DNA of 13,645 bases from an uncultured bacterium (GTDB lineage: Bacteria; Bacillota; Clostridia; Lachnospirales; Lachnospiraceae). Position 1 is the first letter of the stretch, and the number at the start of each line of letters is the position of its first letter. This document shows, piece by piece, positions 1 to 7,790 of the stretch. The stretch spans positions 1 through 13,645 of the forward strand of contig CAMBUC010000026.1 of NCBI GenBank assembly GCA_945871045.1. The letters are read 5' to 3'. Made by a program: the position numbers and the translations under genes. The notes under the pieces are model-generated. The model did no database searches, was not told the origin of the DNA, and saw nothing but the letters and a program-made list of their open reading frames with translations.

Positions 1-3000
1 TCCTCTTTTGTCGCAAACTGCAGCCAGAGTTCCTTTTTCACATCATCAAAGGAATAGATCCGCTCACAGATCAGTTTCCCGTTCTTTTCTTCCTCTGCAC
101 TTACCCGTCCGGAAATAAATACTTTCGCCTCATCCACGATCAGATCTTTATAGGTTTCATAATCTCTTGGGAACACGATGACCTCCGTGGTTCCGTATAA
201 ATCCTCGATCGTAAGAAATGCCATCGTCTTATTATTTTTTGTATATTTTATTGTTTTATCCGTGATCATGCCGCCGATCATCGCATGGGAACCGTCTATG
301 GCTTTTGTCTCACCGGTTTCCTCGTCATAAGCAAAATCTGTGGAAACCGCGGTAATATTTTTTCGCCATTTGCCTTCGTATTCCTCCAGGGGATGTCCGC
401 TGACATAGACGCCCAACACTTCTTTTTCAAAGGCCAGCAATTCTTCTTTTCCAAATTCAGGCACGTCCGGCAGTCGGATCTCAAATTCCTGTTTTGTCTC
501 CTCCGGTGCAAAATCAAACAGGCTCATCTGTCCGGCCACAGAACTCTTTCTCTCCTGCGTCGCCTGATCCATGATGAGAGGATAGATCAAGGTTTTTTGC
601 CGCCGGTTTCCTTCGATCTGGTCGAAGGCCCCTGACTTGATAAGATTTTCTACCGCACGCTTATTGATCTCCCGACTGCCGACGCGATCGATAAAATCCT
701 TTAAATTACGGTATTTCCCACCGCGCTCCCGCTCATTCACGATGGCTGCCACCACCGGCGCACCGATGCTCTTAATCGCATTCATTCCATAGCGGATCGC
801 TCCGTCTGCAACGGAAAAATCGCCTTCGCCTTCATTGATATCCGGCGGCAGGATCGGTATGCCCATCATCCGGCACGTCTGGATATATTCCGAAACCTTT
901 GTCGTATTATCCTTGACAGACGTCATGAGCGCCGCCATAAATTCTACCGGATAATAATATTTCAGATAAGCGGTCTGGTATGCCACTACCGCATAGGCGG
1001 CTGCATGGGATTTATTAAAGGCGTACTTCGCGAAATCGATCATCTCATCGTAGATCTTATTTGCGACCTGCTCCGAAATGCCGTTTGCGATACAGCCTTT
1101 CACGCCCTGCTCCTCATTTCCGTAAACGAAGTTCCGGCGTTCCTCCTCCATGACATAGGTTTTCTTTTTCGACATGGCGCGGCGTACCAGATCACTTCTG
1201 CCCAGCGTATAACCTGCCAGATCCCGCACGATCTGCATCACCTGCTCCTGATAGACGATACAGCCGTAAGTAGGTGCCAGGATCGGTTCCAGCTGGGGAC
1301 AGTCATAGGTGATCTGATCCGGGTTGTTTTTTCCTCTGATGTATGCCGGAATGAAATCCATGGGCCCCGGTCGATACAGGGAGATGCCCGCGATCACATC
1401 CTCCAGACACTGGGGCTTCAACTCCTTCATGAAGTTTTTCATCCCCGCACTTTCCAACTGGAACACACCCTCGCATTTTCCGGTGCAAAGAGATTCGTAG
1501 ACCGCCTTATCGTCATAATCGATACGGTCTACATCGATCGTTCCTTTCCCACCCTTTTCGATGAGTTTGCAGGCATCATCGATCACCGTCAGCGTCCGAA
1601 GGCCTAAAAAGTCCATTTTGAGAAGGCCCAGTTCCTCGATGGTGGTCATGGTGAACTGCGTCGTGATCACACCGTCGGCGCCGCGGGAAAGCGGCACATA
1701 TTCCTCCATGGGAAGCCGGCTGATCACCACACCTGCCGCATGAACCGAGGTATGCCTTGGCAACCCTTCTAATCTACGGGACATATCGATGAGCCGGTGT
1801 ACGGTCTCATCGGTTTCATAGGTAGTCCGCAATTCCCCGTTCATTTCCAATGCCTTGTCAATGGTAATGCCCAGTTCCATGGGGATACTCTTGGAGATCG
1901 TATCAACAAATGCATAAGGCAGATCCATCACACGGCCTACGTCCCGGATCACACCCCGGGCTGCCAATGTACCAAAGGTGATGATCTGCGTCACACATTC
2001 TTTTCCATATTTTTCGATCACATAATCAATGACTTCCTGACGTCTCTCGTAGCAGAAGTCCACGTCAATATCGGGCATGGATACACGCTCCGGGTTCAGG
2101 AAACGCTCAAAGATCAGGCTGTATTTGATGGGGTCGATGTTGGTGATCCCGGTGGTGTAGGCAACCAGTGAGCCCGCTGCACTGCCTCGGCCCGGTCCGA
2201 CCGGAATCCCATGAGTGCGGGCGTAATTGATATAATCCCATACGATCAGGAAGTAATCCACATACCCCATCCGTTCGATAATCCCCAGTTCATAAGCGAG
2301 TTTTGGTTCTAACTCCTGCCAGGTGTCGGGATAACGTTCTTTCAGTCCGTCATAACAGAGTTTTGCCAGATACTCCAAGGACGTATAGCCCTCCGGAACA
2401 TCATAGTGGGGCAGTTTGGTGTTTCCAAACTCGATCTCCACATGGCAGCGGTCTGCGATCTTCTGTGTATTTTCCAGAGCCTGCGGGGCAAAGGAAAAGA
2501 GGCTTTTCATCTCCTCCTCGCTCTTCACATAGTACTGTCCGCCATCGTAGCGCATTCGGTTCTCATCCGACAGTTTGGCGGCAGTCTGGATACACAGCAG
2601 AATGTCGTGGGGTTCCGCATCTTCTGCATACGTATAATGGCAGTCGTTGGTAGCGATCAGACCGATCCCCGTTTCCTGTGATAAACGCAGAAGGCCTGCA
2701 TTCACCTTTTGCTGCAAAGATATCCCATGATCCTGCATCTCCAGAAAGAAGTTGCCGGCACCAAAGATCTTTTCGTAACGGAGTGCTGCCTGTTTTGCAC
2801 CTGCATAATCATCATGAGAGAGCGCACGGGCTACTTCGCCTGCCAGACAGGCACTGGAACAGATGATGCCTTCATGATATTGCTCCAGCACTTCCAGATC
2901 CACCCGGGGCTTATAATAATAGCCTTCCGTAAAGCCTTTGGAGACGATCTTTACCAGATTCTCATATCCCTTATTAGTTTCAGCCAACAGGATCAGATGG

Positions 3001-3260
3001 TAGTAGCGTTCTTCGCCCCGCCCTGCCTCTCTGTCAAAACGGGAACCGGGCGCCACATATACCTCACATCCGATCACCGGGTTGATATCCGCTGCCTTGC
3101 ATGCCTTATAAAAATCAATGACACCGTACATCACACCATGATCCGTGATGGCTGCCGCATGCATGCCCAATTCCTTCACCCGGGCTACATATTCTTTTAT
3201 TTTATTCGAGCCATCCAACAGGGAATACTCGGTATGCGTGTGTAAATGTACGAATGACAT
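1..3260 (-). CDS. dnaE: DNA polymerase III subunit alpha DnaE (C terminus cut by window edge)
   Basis: This is a replicative C-family DNA polymerase. The start at 3260 gives the canonical DnaE N terminus MSFVHLHTHTEYSLLDG, and 1086 codons are open to the window edge. Family members are about 1150 residues, so roughly the last 60-90 are missing. The PHP domain (about 1-280) keeps metal-ligand positions by eye: H5/H7, D40-H41 (ITDHG) and D206-C207-H208 (NDCH). The polymerase core has GPGRGSAAGS, the catalytic PDIDVDF at 396-402 (D399, D401) and a third carboxylate D550 in KMDFLGLRTLT, matching E. coli D401/D403/D555. A helix-hairpin-helix region lies near 830-890, a QMSLF beta-clamp motif at 911-915 and an OB fold near 990-1070. 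No epsilon-type exonuclease domain is visible. A modest AAAGGG ribosome site lies 10 nt upstream. The start is 62 nt after mrp, so co-transcription is likely. In Firmicutes DnaE commonly works beside PolC, which is not in this window. Confidence 0.97.
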   Translation of the reverse strand, partial: MSFVHLHTHTEYSLLDGSNKIKEYVARVKELGMHAAAITDHGVMYGVIDFYKACKAADINPVIGCEVYVAPGSRFDREAGRGEERYYHLILLAETNKGYENLVKIVSKGFTEGYYYKPRVDLEVLEQYHEGIICSSACLAGEVARALSHDDYAGAKQAALRYEKIFGAGNFFLEMQDHGISLQQKVNAGLLRLSQETGIGLIATNDCHYTYAEDAEPHDILLCIQTAAKLSDENRMRYDGGQYYVKSEEEMKSLFSFAPQALENTQKIADRCHVEIEFGNTKLPHYDVPEGYTSLEYLAKLCYDGLKERYPDTWQELEPKLAYELGIIERMGYVDYFLIVWDYINYARTHGIPVGPGRGSAAGSLVAYTTGITNIDPIKYSLIFERFLNPERVSMPDIDVDFCYERRQEVIDYVIEKYGKECVTQIITFGTLAARGVIRDVGRVMDLPYAFVDTISKSIPMELGITIDKALEMNGELRTTYETDETVHRLIDMSRRLEGLPRHTSVHAAGVVISRLPMEEYVPLSRGADGVITTQFTMTTIEELGLLKMDFLGLRTLTVIDDACKLIEKGGKGTIDVDRIDYDDKAVYESLCTGKCEGVFQLESAGMKNFMKELKPQCLEDVIAGISLYRPGPMDFIPAYIRGKNNPDQITYDCPQLEPILAPTYGCIVYQEQVMQIVRDLAGYTLGRSDLVRRAMSKKKTYVMEEERRNFVYGNEEQGVKGCIANGISEQVANKIYDEMIDFAKYAFNKSHAAAYAVVAYQTAYLKYYYPVEFMAALMTSVKDNTTKVSEYIQTCRMMGIPILPPDINEGEGDFSVADGAIRYGMNAIKSIGAPVVAAIVNERERGGKYRNLKDFIDRVGSREINKRAVENLIKSGAFDQIEGNRRQKTLIYPLIMDQATQERKSSVAGQMSLFDFAPEETKQEFEIRLPDVPEFGKEELLAFEKEVLGVYVSGHPLEEYEGKWRKNITAVSTDFAYDEETGETKAIDGSHAMIGGMITDKTIKYTKNNKTMAFLTIEDLYGTTEVIVFPRDYETYKDLIVDEAKVFISGRVSAEEEKNGKLICERIYSFDDVKKELWLQFATKE

Positions 3261-3322
3261 CTCTTACAGACCCTTTCATCAAATGGTAGGTGCCCCCTGC
3301 TGTTGCAGGAAAAACATTTTCA

Positions 3323-4162
3323 TTATTTCAATGCAGCGATGGCAGCATCGAAAAGACTATGATCTGTGTCGTAGAACATGCCTGCATCTGCCGCCTCTGC
3401 CTTTGCCGGATCGATCGGCAGTTTTGCAAATACCGGGATGCCCAGTTCTCCTGCCACCTCGTCCACATGGCTCTCGCCAAATACGGAGATCTTCTTTCCG
3501 CAGTCGGGACATGCCAGATAACTGAAGTTCTCTACCAGACCAAGCACCGGCACCTTCATCATCTGCGCCATGTTATATGCTTTTTTCACGATCATCTGTA
3601 CCAATTCCTGCGGGGAAGTCACAACAACCACACCGTCTACCGGAAGTGACTGGAAGACCGTCAGCGGCACATCTCCGGTTCCCGGAGGCATATCCACAAA
3701 CAGATAGTCCAGTTCGCCCCAGACCACGTCAGTCCAGAACTGCTTCACTGCACCTGCGATCACGGGACCGCGCCAGATCACCGGCTGTTCCTCATCCTCG
3801 ATCAACAGGTTAATAGACATCACCGGAATCCCCTCTTTGGACTCCAGGGGGATAATGCCCTCATCGGTTCCGAAGGCCGTACCGTGTACGCCCAGCATTT
3901 TCGGAATCGAAGGTCCTGTGATATCCGCATCCAAAATACCTACTTTATAGCCGGCTTTGTGCATCGCACATGCAAGGGAGGCAGTCACAAAGGACTTTCC
4001 GACTCCACCTTTGCCGCTGACTACTCCGATCACTTTCTTGATGGAGGAGTACTGATTGAGCTCCTCTAAAAAGGAAGTCTGTCCGCCATTCTTGCTGGGA
4101 CAACCCTCACAACTTTCTCTTGAACAACTGCCTGCGCTGCTGCATGTTTCTTTATCTGACAT
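3323..4162 (-). CDS. Mrp/ApbC (Nbp35-like) iron-sulfur cluster carrier P-loop ATPase
   Basis: This 279-residue MinD/Mrp-family ATPase belongs to a family that binds and transfers Fe-S clusters to apo-proteins in the cytoplasm. The N terminus holds four cysteines (C7, C13, C18, C21, ending CEGC) ahead of the ATPase, as in Nbp35-like members. The deviant Walker A, SGKGGVGKS, is at 49-57 with both signature lysines (K51, K56). Switch I is DADITGPSIP (78-87), and DMPPGTGD (157-164) is the Walker B/switch II segment. The C-terminal CPDC (218-221) is the CXXC that bridges the cluster across the dimer in this family. The start is supported by AAAGGAG, which overlaps the last codons of mtnA; only 4 nt separate the mtnA stop from this ATG, so translation is probably coupled. 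No DUF59 domain is present. The family assignment is firm; the client proteins are unknown. Confidence 0.95.
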   Translation of the reverse strand: MSDKETCSSAGSCSRESCEGCPSKNGGQTSFLEELNQYSSIKKVIGVVSGKGGVGKSFVTASLACAMHKAGYKVGILDADITGPSIPKMLGVHGTAFGTDEGIIPLESKEGIPVMSINLLIEDEEQPVIWRGPVIAGAVKQFWTDVVWGELDYLFVDMPPGTGDVPLTVFQSLPVDGVVVVTSPQELVQMIVKKAYNMAQMMKVPVLGLVENFSYLACPDCGKKISVFGESHVDEVAGELGIPVFAKLPIDPAKAEAADAGMFYDTDHSLFDAAIAALK

Positions 4163-4166
4163 GTTT

Positions 4167-5261
4167 TTATTCTCCTTTATCTGATTTCATTTTGCGGCGG
4201 ATCTGCGCCAGCGACTCCGTATAGGGGTAGCGCGCCACGCCATATTCTGTCACGATGCCCGTGATCAGATCCGCATCTGTCACATCAAATGCGGGATTAA
4301 ATACTTTTACACCCTCCGGTGCCATGCGGGATGCATACCACATCTCGGTGACTTCCTCAGGCTTGCGCTCTTCAATGACGATGTCCGCTCCTGTGGGTGT
4401 CTCCCAATCGATGGTAGAGGTAGGCGCACATACATAAAAGGGAACGCCGTAGCGTTTGGCCACCGTCGCAACCACGGAAGTACCGATCTTATTTGCCGTG
4501 TCGCCATTTGCCGCCACGCGGTCACAACCGACAAATACAGCCTGCACCCTGCCTTGCTTCATTATCATACCAGACATATGATCGCAAATCAATGTGACAT
4601 CTACGCCCGCAGACTGCAATTCAAATGCAGTCAGACGCGCCCCCTGCAACAGCGGCCTCGTCTCATCTGCATACACATGAAATCCATACCCTCGCTCCTG
4701 TCCCAGATAGATGGGTGCAGTTGCCGTTCCATAACGACTGGCAGCCAGTTTTCCTGCATTGCAATGTGTCAGGATCCCGTCTCCCGGCTTCACCAGAGCC
4801 AGCCCGTGTTCTCCGATGGCCTTACAGATGGCGATATCCTCTTCCTGAATCGCAATGGACTCCTGCTTTAATATTTCTTTTATCTCCTTCACTGTACGCC
4901 CTTCATCCTTTGCGGCGCGAAGAAGTGTCTGCTCCATCCGGTTTAATGCCCAGGACAGGTTCACCGCAGTGGGACGCGAAGCATCCAGATAGGATTTGTA
5001 TGCACAAAATTTCTCATAAAATTCATCAAAATCTTCCGTATCAATACTTTTTGCCAGTAAATAAATACCATATCCGGCAGCCACACCGATGGCCGGTGCG
5101 CCTCGCACCTGCAGCAGGTAGATCGCATTCCAGATCTCCTCAGCAGTATGCAAGTGCAAAATCTCTATCCGTTCCGGTAGTTTTGTCTGATCGATGATGA
5201 CAAGGGCATTGTCTTCATCATCCAGCGCTACCGTATCATAATCTAAGATCGTCTTTCCCAT
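4167..5261 (-). CDS. mtnA: S-methyl-5-thioribose-1-phosphate isomerase MtnA
   Basis: MtnA converts 5-methylthioribose-1-phosphate to the ribulose-1-phosphate in methionine salvage; related enzymes also accept 5-deoxyribose-1-phosphate. Family motifs are clear in this 364-residue form: RGAPAIG at 53-59, THCNAGKLA with the catalytic-type cysteine C167, and VGCDRVAANGDTANKIGT with the aspartate D247. The distance between C and D matches the C160/D240 pair known from Bacillus MtnA. Length is normal for the family (about 350). I chose ATG 5261 over the in-frame ATG at 5270: the only Shine-Dalgarno (AAAGGAA, 5271-5277) directly abuts the 5270 codon but is correctly spaced for 5261. The aldo/keto reductase ends 76 nt upstream and mrp begins 4 nt downstream. 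No mtnK, mtnB, mtnC, mtnD or deoxyribulose-phosphate aldolase gene lies in the window, so the downstream pathway must be encoded elsewhere. Some eIF2B-like relatives share the fold, but the Cys/Asp pair favours MtnA. Confidence 0.95.
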   Translation of the reverse strand: MGKTILDYDTVALDDEDNALVIIDQTKLPERIEILHLHTAEEIWNAIYLLQVRGAPAIGVAAGYGIYLLAKSIDTEDFDEFYEKFCAYKSYLDASRPTAVNLSWALNRMEQTLLRAAKDEGRTVKEIKEILKQESIAIQEEDIAICKAIGEHGLALVKPGDGILTHCNAGKLAASRYGTATAPIYLGQERGYGFHVYADETRPLLQGARLTAFELQSAGVDVTLICDHMSGMIMKQGRVQAVFVGCDRVAANGDTANKIGTSVVATVAKRYGVPFYVCAPTSTIDWETPTGADIVIEERKPEEVTEMWYASRMAPEGVKVFNPAFDVTDADLITGIVTEYGVARYPYTESLAQIRRKMKSDKGE

Positions 5262-5270
5262 GATGTACAT

Positions 5271-5277
5271 TTCCTTT
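5271..5277 (-). promoter_or_regulatory. Ribosome binding site deciding the mtnA start
   Basis: On the minus strand this reads AAAGGAA. It leaves 9-10 nt to ATG 5261 but essentially no spacing to ATG 5270, so it selects the shorter form of MtnA. Confidence 0.6.
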
Positions 5278-5337
5278 TTCTATTTTATTTCACAGATACA
5301 CTGATCATTTCCTGTAGAACATGCGTATGCCGTGTGA

Positions 5338-6297
5338 TCATTGCAGATTCATATAGCGAAGTTCGGTGTCGTTGAGGGAAACCGTCAGCGCCATCAGGTC
5401 GGACTCCAGCCGCTTCGCATCTGACGTACTGATGGTTGCAAAAACTTCCAAAGGCTGCGCAAGCACCCATGCAAGGGCCGCCTGTGCCACCGTACAGCCA
5501 TGCTTTTGGGCGATCTGTTCCGTTCTGCGCAGACGCTCGTAATTATCTCGGCAGCAAAAACCGCGGATCGCAAACTCATCCAGATAATCGACCACATGCG
5601 AGAGCTGATCCGACCGGATCTTTCCGGAAAACAGGCCGTGGGCGAGCGTGGCATAGGCCACCACATCCATGCCGCTGTCCTTATACCAGCGGCGTGTCTC
5701 TGCTTCTTTGGGCCCTGAGATGGAAACGCATCCGCCGCCCCATGGATCCAGCACCTGCTCTGCCAGTCCGTAATTCGGGCTGGACACGGTAAAGGGCTCC
5801 AGATCATGCATATAGGCATATTCATTTGCCGCTTCGATCCGATGCGTGGTCCAATTTGAAACGCCCAGTTTCCGGAATTTGCCTTTGTCCAACAGTTCAT
5901 TCAACACTTCAACGATGGGTCCCACCGGCTGCGTGGGGTCATCCCGGTGCAGCAGATACATATCTACGTAATCCGTCTGCAAAAGTTCCAGAGAGTATGC
6001 AAGATCCGCCTCTATGGCTGCCACTGTCACCCGGGGAATCTTCGAGTCAGGCAACGGGTGCGCCCCTTTATCTATGATCACGATCTGTTCTCTGTTCCCT
6101 CTTTTTGCGATCCAATTGCCTAAGGATCTTTCTGCCATCCCGTATCTGCGGGCCGTATCAAAACAATTGATCCCACCTGCAAAGGCGGCATCCAAAAGTT
6201 CCGTCACATCTTCCCCTTCATACATGGGTACATTGGCAGTTCCGAACACGATTCTTGAAACCGGAAAATCGATCCCTTCCACAGATTTATAAAGCAT
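5338..6297 (-). CDS. Aldo/keto reductase family oxidoreductase
   Basis: This 319-residue protein is an NAD(P)H-dependent aldo/keto reductase with a TIM-barrel fold. The family's catalytic tetrad is visible: D47 (NCFDTARRYG), Y52, K77 (IIDKGAHP) and H117 (YLLHRDD). Further family landmarks are GVSNWTTHRI (the GxSN segment), the SPNYGLAEQ strand and the C-terminal cofactor-side part near STSDAKRLESDL. I chose ATG 6297 because AAGGAAG (6305-6311) lies 7 nt upstream and MLYKSVEGIDFPVSRIVFGTA is a typical AKR N terminus. An in-frame ATG at 6363 would add 22 residues but lacks a ribosome site and falls in the loop of a hairpin. The physiological substrate cannot be read from sequence. It may be expressed from a local promoter (6365-6370) and read on into mtnA, 76 nt away; a role with MtnA on an aldehyde product is only a guess. 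Confidence 0.93.
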   Translation of the reverse strand: MLYKSVEGIDFPVSRIVFGTANVPMYEGEDVTELLDAAFAGGINCFDTARRYGMAERSLGNWIAKRGNREQIVIIDKGAHPLPDSKIPRVTVAAIEADLAYSLELLQTDYVDMYLLHRDDPTQPVGPIVEVLNELLDKGKFRKLGVSNWTTHRIEAANEYAYMHDLEPFTVSSPNYGLAEQVLDPWGGGCVSISGPKEAETRRWYKDSGMDVVAYATLAHGLFSGKIRSDQLSHVVDYLDEFAIRGFCCRDNYERLRRTEQIAQKHGCTVAQAALAWVLAQPLEVFATISTSDAKRLESDLMALTVSLNDTELRYMNLQ

Positions 6298-6304
6298 GTT
6301 ATCA

Positions 6305-6311
6305 CTTCCTT
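6305..6311 (-). promoter_or_regulatory. Ribosome binding site of the aldo/keto reductase
   Basis: Minus-strand AAGGAAG lies 7 nt before ATG 6297. It supports that start over the upstream in-frame ATG at 6363. Confidence 0.6.
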
Positions 6312-6349
6312 TTTCCATTCGATCCTTTCGGATCTCCAAACACATAAAA

Positions 6350-6401
6350 GCACCATATAGCATAATTATACTCCATGAAAGTATTTTTTGCTACATGGTG
6401 C
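6350..6401 (-). terminator. Long inverted repeat after the aminotransferase; possible terminator
   Basis: The arms 6350-6362 and 6389-6401 are 13-bp inverted repeats with a single G-U type mismatch (GCACCATATAGCA against GCACCATGTAGCA). They are separated by 26 nt, in which ATACT/AGTAT (6368-6372 and 6380-6384) forms a further inner stem. On the transcribed minus strand the hairpin is followed by a short run UUUUAU. It begins about 50 nt after the aminotransferase stop. The stem is strong but the U-run is short, so termination efficiency is uncertain. Confidence 0.5.
6365..6370 (-). promoter_or_regulatory. Candidate -10 box (TATAAT) upstream of the aldo/keto reductase
   Basis: A perfect minus-strand TATAAT lies in the loop of the 6350-6401 inverted repeat. 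The hexamer at a 17-nt distance is TAGCAA, only 3 of 6 matches to the -35 consensus, so this promoter would be weak or need an activator. The expected start point, about 6358, would lie in the downstream arm. Confidence 0.35.
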
Positions 6402-6450
6402 ACAAAAAATTTACAAACTTTATGCTCTGTTTATACTTTTTTTACAAATA

Positions 6451-7740
6451 TTATGCTGCCAGCAGTTTCTCTACACTGGCCAGTTTTACGCAGCAGATAA
6501 ATACTTTCGCTGCCATGATCAGTTCTTCCATGTTCGGATAAGAAGGAGCAAGACGGATCACGGAATCCTCCGGATCTTTTCCGTAAGGGAAGGGTGCGCC
6601 TGCGCCGGTCAATACAACGCCTGCCTGTTTTGCCAATGCAACGATACGCTTTGCACAGCCCGGCAGCGCGGTAAAGCAGATGAAATATCCGCCGCGGGGA
6701 TTGATCCAGCTTCCGATTTCAAGCGGAGCGATCTCCTCTGCCAGCATCTGCTCCACTTTTTCAAACTTCGGACGCATGATCGCCGCATGCTTCATCATAT
6801 GCGCATCCACACCGGCACGATCCTTTAAAAACAGCACATGGCGCAACTGGTTGATCTTGTCATATCCGATGGTCTGGATCGTCATAATATTTTTTACGTC
6901 TTTTAAGTTGTTTTCGGAGGCTGCCAGAGCAGAAATGCCCGCACCTGCAAAGGTGATCTTTGAGGTGGAAGCAAACTCCATCACACGATCGGGATAGCCT
7001 GCCTTTGCACACTCATCTAAAATATTTAAGATCTTATCCTGTTTCTCCGGCTCCTCGTACAGATGATGGACACAGTAAGCATTATCCCAGAAAATACGGA
7101 AATCATCTGCCGCTGTCTTCATCTTTGCAAAACGGCGGACAACTTCATCGGAATAAGAAACGCCTGTCGGATTTGCATACTTCGGCACACACCAGATTCC
7201 CTTGATCATCGGATCGGAAGCAACCAGTTTCTCCACGATATCCATATCCGGTCCTTCCTCATTCATCGGGACATTGATCATTTCGATGCCAAGGCATTCC
7301 GTTACGGCGAAATGTCTGTCATAGCCGGGCACCGGACATAAAAACTTGATCTTTCCCTGCTGTCCCCAGGGTTTTCCACCGCATACCCCGTGGATCATCG
7401 CGCGGGCAATGGAATCAAACATGACATTTAAACTGGCATTTCCGAAAACGATCACCTGGGAAGGATCACACTCCATGATCTCTGCCATCAGTTTTTTTGC
7501 TTCCGGGAGTCCCTCTAACTCACCGTAATTACGGCAATCGGTTCCATCTTCTGCCAGACAGGTACTCTTGCTGTCCACCAGATCCATCATCGGCATAGAA
7601 AGATCCAACTGTGCGCTCTCAGGCTTTCCGCGCGCCATATTGAGTTTCAGGCCGGCTTCCTCAAACCCTTTATATTCTTTCTGCAGTTTTTCCTGCTCCT
7701 GCAGCAATTCCTCTCTTGTCATTTGTTTGTAAGTTTTCAT
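6451..7740 (-). CDS. PLP-dependent class I/II aminotransferase, aspartate aminotransferase Ic-like
   Basis: This 429-residue fold-type I aminotransferase shows N190-P191-T192-G193, the pyridine-nitrogen partner D219 with Y222 (WDNAY), the Schiff-base lysine K261 in ASTSKITFAG and the carboxylate-binding arginine R396 (SVIRLAPSYP). The N terminus (EEAGLKLNMARGKPESAQLDLS) and the NYGELEGLPEAKKLMAEIM segment resemble the group typified by a Corynebacterium aspartate aminotransferase (Pfam PF12897), rather than classical AspC. The likely reaction is aspartate/2-oxoglutarate transamination; substrate range is not proven by sequence. An AGGAGG site lies 12 nt before the ATG, slightly long. The gene starts 50 nt after rarA and is followed by a terminator-like inverted repeat, so it may be the last gene of the rarA transcript. 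A link to methionine salvage (final transamination) through nearby mtnA is conceivable but unsupported. Confidence 0.92.
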   Translation of the reverse strand: MKTYKQMTREELLQEQEKLQKEYKGFEEAGLKLNMARGKPESAQLDLSMPMMDLVDSKSTCLAEDGTDCRNYGELEGLPEAKKLMAEIMECDPSQVIVFGNASLNVMFDSIARAMIHGVCGGKPWGQQGKIKFLCPVPGYDRHFAVTECLGIEMINVPMNEEGPDMDIVEKLVASDPMIKGIWCVPKYANPTGVSYSDEVVRRFAKMKTAADDFRIFWDNAYCVHHLYEEPEKQDKILNILDECAKAGYPDRVMEFASTSKITFAGAGISALAASENNLKDVKNIMTIQTIGYDKINQLRHVLFLKDRAGVDAHMMKHAAIMRPKFEKVEQMLAEEIAPLEIGSWINPRGGYFICFTALPGCAKRIVALAKQAGVVLTGAGAPFPYGKDPEDSVIRLAPSYPNMEELIMAAKVFICCVKLASVEKLLAA

Positions 7741-7790
7741 CTTTCTATGCTTCCTCCTGAATTATTTCTCAAAGTCTTTTCAGTAACTGA

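Noticed and set aside
1005..1607. 200-codon plus-strand open frame inside dnaE
   Set aside because: It is fully antisense to the conserved DnaE polymerase core, has no ribosome site and no recognisable protein features; it is a by-product of codon composition on the other strand.
3296..3309. CCTGC-TGTT-GCAGG hairpin between mrp and dnaE as a terminator
   Set aside because: The stem is only 5 bp and has no U-run after it on the transcribed strand. With a 62-nt gap and no promoter seen, read-through into dnaE is more likely.
4625..5197. 190-codon plus-strand open frame inside mtnA
   Set aside because: It is antisense to a gene with all MtnA motifs, its composition is rich in Pro, Ser, His and Arg, and no start signal is visible.
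6298..6363. 22-residue N-terminal extension of the aldo/keto reductase
   Set aside because: The ATG at 6363 falls in a hairpin loop with no Shine-Dalgarno, while ATG 6297 has AAGGAAG at 7 nt and a typical AKR N terminus.
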